Part shown: positions 6,625 through 7,654 of the stretch, piece after piece
Layout of the letters: every line of letters starts with the position of its first letter
How positions within the stretch are numbered: the stretch's first letter is position 1
Assembly: GCA_041946865.1 (NCBI GenBank)
Contig: JBHGBF010000268.1
Location: forward strand, 1-7,654
Reading direction: 5' to 3'
Source: RPQK01 sp041946865
GTDB lineage: Bacteria > Acidobacteriota > UBA6911 > RPQK01
DNA length: 7,654 nucleotides
Made by a program: the position numbers and the translations under genes
Notes under the pieces: model-generated
What the model was told of the DNA's origin: nothing
Databases searched by the model: none
The model's input: only the letters and a program-made list of their open reading frames with translations

Positions 6625-6673
6625 GGCCGTTGCCGCTTGAAGCGAACACGATACGGCTTCATCGGCAACGGCC
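6625..6673. terminator. Long hairpin between convergent genes, possible bidirectional terminator
   Basis: GGCCGTTGCCG (6625-6635) and CGGCAACGGCC (6663-6673) form a perfect 11-bp stem. Inside it, TGAAGC (6638-6643) and GCTTCA (6656-6661) add a second 6-bp stem after a small bulge, leaving a 12-nt loop. The hairpin sits between the stop of the racemase gene (6554) and the end of the reverse-strand remnant (6687), where a shared terminator is expected. Neither strand shows a U-tract right after the stem, so Rho-independent termination is uncertain. It may instead act as an RNA 3'-end stabiliser. Confidence 0.45.
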
Positions 6674-6949
6674 CGGTCCGGCTCCGTCAAAAACGCTGGG
6701 CTCTGCAGGCTTCTGTGGCGCTTCGGAGCCTGGCTCGCCAGTCCTTCCTCTCACCCTGCTGCTCGAGCAGCCACTGCCGAAGTGGGGGACACTGGCGGAC
6801 CTTTTCCAGCGCTCCAAAACTGTCTTTGACATCCGGCAATTCGATTTTTCAATGCGTCCCCAACCATTTGCCGCACCTCGGCCTTGCTCTTGCCCTGTTC
6901 CCGAGCCCGCTTTCTTTCCTTTACGGCTATCCGCACCCGGGCATACGCG

Positions 6950-6986
6950 GCCGCGAGTCGAAGATGCTCCTTCAACTCTTGAACCA
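6950..6986. repeat. 37-bp direct repeat, copy 1
   Basis: Identical over 37 bases to 7021-7057, same orientation, 71 bp apart. On the reverse strand it encodes VQELKEHLRLAA in the second reading frame of the broken gene. Confidence 0.95.
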
Positions 6987-7020
6987 TCGACCGAAACTTG
7001 ACGAAAGCTGAGGAAGGGTC

Positions 7021-7057
7021 GCCGCGAGTCGAAGATGCTCCTTCAACTCTTGAACCA
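7021..7057. repeat. 37-bp direct repeat, copy 2
   Basis: Identical to 6950-6986, with a 34-nt unique spacer (6987-7020) between the copies. On the reverse strand it encodes VQELKEHLRLAA in the first reading frame. Because 71 is not a multiple of three, the two copies are read in different frames. Confidence 0.95.
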
Positions 7058-7654
7058 GCTCCACCGGTGCGACCACCAAAGGGAAGCCGGATTTGCAGAG
7101 CGAGAAGTCTGTTTGCTCGAGCCCTTTCAGAGCCGTCTGCAGCTCCTCTAGATCCGCCCTTGGATCCGGGGTGCCGGCGCCCGCGTTGCAGGAAGCGTCT
7201 CTCGGATTCACTTCCCGGAAGAACGGGGTCATATCTTCGCCCCAGACCCGGCACCCGCAGCGAACGTCACCCAGTGCTTCAAGCGCTCCTGCCATTGCCG
7301 TGCCCGCCTCGCCATAAACCCCCGAAGTGAACTCCCGAAGCAGTTCCACGGACGGAGTCGCAGGATTCCACAGTTTCTGGGCGCCGACGTAGATGGTTGG
7401 CAGATTCATCCGATGATGAACGAGATCAGCATTGTGCCAGGCCAGTTTCCGGGCGGCATCAGGCGCCATCGGAGCAAAATCGTGATCCATGATCCGGCCG
7501 TGATAGTGAAGGCCAGGGACGGTCTCCATGTCAAAGTAGTACCAGGCCCAGAGCGCAGTTTTATAGCCCTTCTCGTAATTTATCATCGCCGGCGGAAAAG
7601 ACGACCAGTTTGGCCGGTCTGGAAGAGAGCCAGGGAGAGGGAGGGGTGGTTTCG

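Larger units (their letters stand above)
6687..7654 (-). pseudogene. Broken 3' part of a gene, possibly DUF4838/glycoside-hydrolase-like
   Basis: Reverse-strand coding sequence, open to the right window edge, so the N-terminus is missing. ATG 7586 is internal, since the frame continues upstream with residues such as RPNWSSFPPA. The first part is aromatic-rich (YKTALWAWYYFDMETVPG), followed by KLWNPATPSVELLREFTSGVYG. That second stretch resembles the tail of DUF4838/glycoside-hydrolase-like proteins (weak, by eye). This frame stops at 6972. Coding character then continues in a second frame (AYARVRIAVKERKRAREQG, until about 6850) and finally returns to the first frame (ELPDVKDSFGALEKV, stop at 6687-6689). 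The first break is a 71-bp insertion containing a second copy of a 37-bp repeat. The second is at five T (6845-6849), where one extra base explains the shift. Removing both gives one continuous reading frame. The gene is either decaying or damaged by sequencing or assembly error. Confidence 0.55.

Noticed and set aside
6630..7330. Forward-strand open frames over 6630-7011 and 6998-7330
   Set aside because: They run antisense to the reverse-strand coding remnant, have no ribosome binding site and show compositionally biased Pro/Ser/Arg-rich translations.
1..7654. CRISPR array, tRNA, rRNA, transposase or integrase
   Set aside because: No regularly spaced repeat series, no cloverleaf-like or rRNA-like sequence and no recombinase-like protein on either strand; the only perfect long repeat is the 37-mer pair.

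Overview
This is a GC-rich bacterial window that reads as one compact catabolic operon on the forward strand, followed by a broken gene converging on it from the other strand. The organism cannot be named from this sequence. The GC-rich codon use, the GTG and TTG starts behind strong Shine-Dalgarno sites, and the gene families present fit a soil or subsurface bacterium (Acidobacteriota, Rokubacteria or Chloroflexota would not surprise me). That is only a weak inference.

Layout. Positions 1-344 are non-coding as far as I can see. They hold a cluster of GC-rich hairpins (104-188), a good -10 hexamer (282-287) and, directly after it, a near-perfect palindrome of the LacI/GalR or cre operator type (287-300). 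Four genes follow in tight succession. They are hyuA (345-2405) and hyuB (2437-4281), the two subunits of an ATP-dependent hydantoinase/oxoprolinase-family enzyme; a non-pyrrolysine MttB-family (trimethylamine methyltransferase-like) protein (4247-5689, overlapping hyuB by 35 nt); and an Asp/Glu/hydantoin racemase-family protein (5715-6554). Gaps are 31 nt, -35 nt and 25 nt, so a single transcript is very likely. For the last three genes the Shine-Dalgarno position argues for a start downstream of the longest reading frame (ATG 2437, GTG 4247, TTG 5715).

How the genes may work together. The hydantoinase pair and the hydantoin racemase form a familiar pair of activities: racemisation and ATP-driven opening of a cyclic amide or imide ring. 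Placing an MttB-type methyltransferase in the same operon suggests that the natural substrate carries an N-methyl or quaternary amine group that is removed before or after ring opening. No cognate corrinoid protein, corrinoid activase or transporter is encoded here. The methyl acceptor must therefore be encoded elsewhere, or the MttB-like protein does something other than classical corrinoid methylation. This four-enzyme set behind a LacI-type operator is the most interesting signal in the window.

Right end. The convergent space (6555-6686) contains a long hairpin (6625-6673). From 6687 to the right edge runs the 3' part of a reverse-strand gene whose C-terminal part faintly resembles DUF4838/glycoside-hydrolase-like proteins. 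It is broken twice: by a 71-bp insertion flanked by a perfect 37-bp direct repeat, and by a one-base slip in a run of five A (reverse strand). An imperfect ~40-bp direct repeat lies at the extreme left end and inside the tail of this broken gene, so related sequence brackets the operon.
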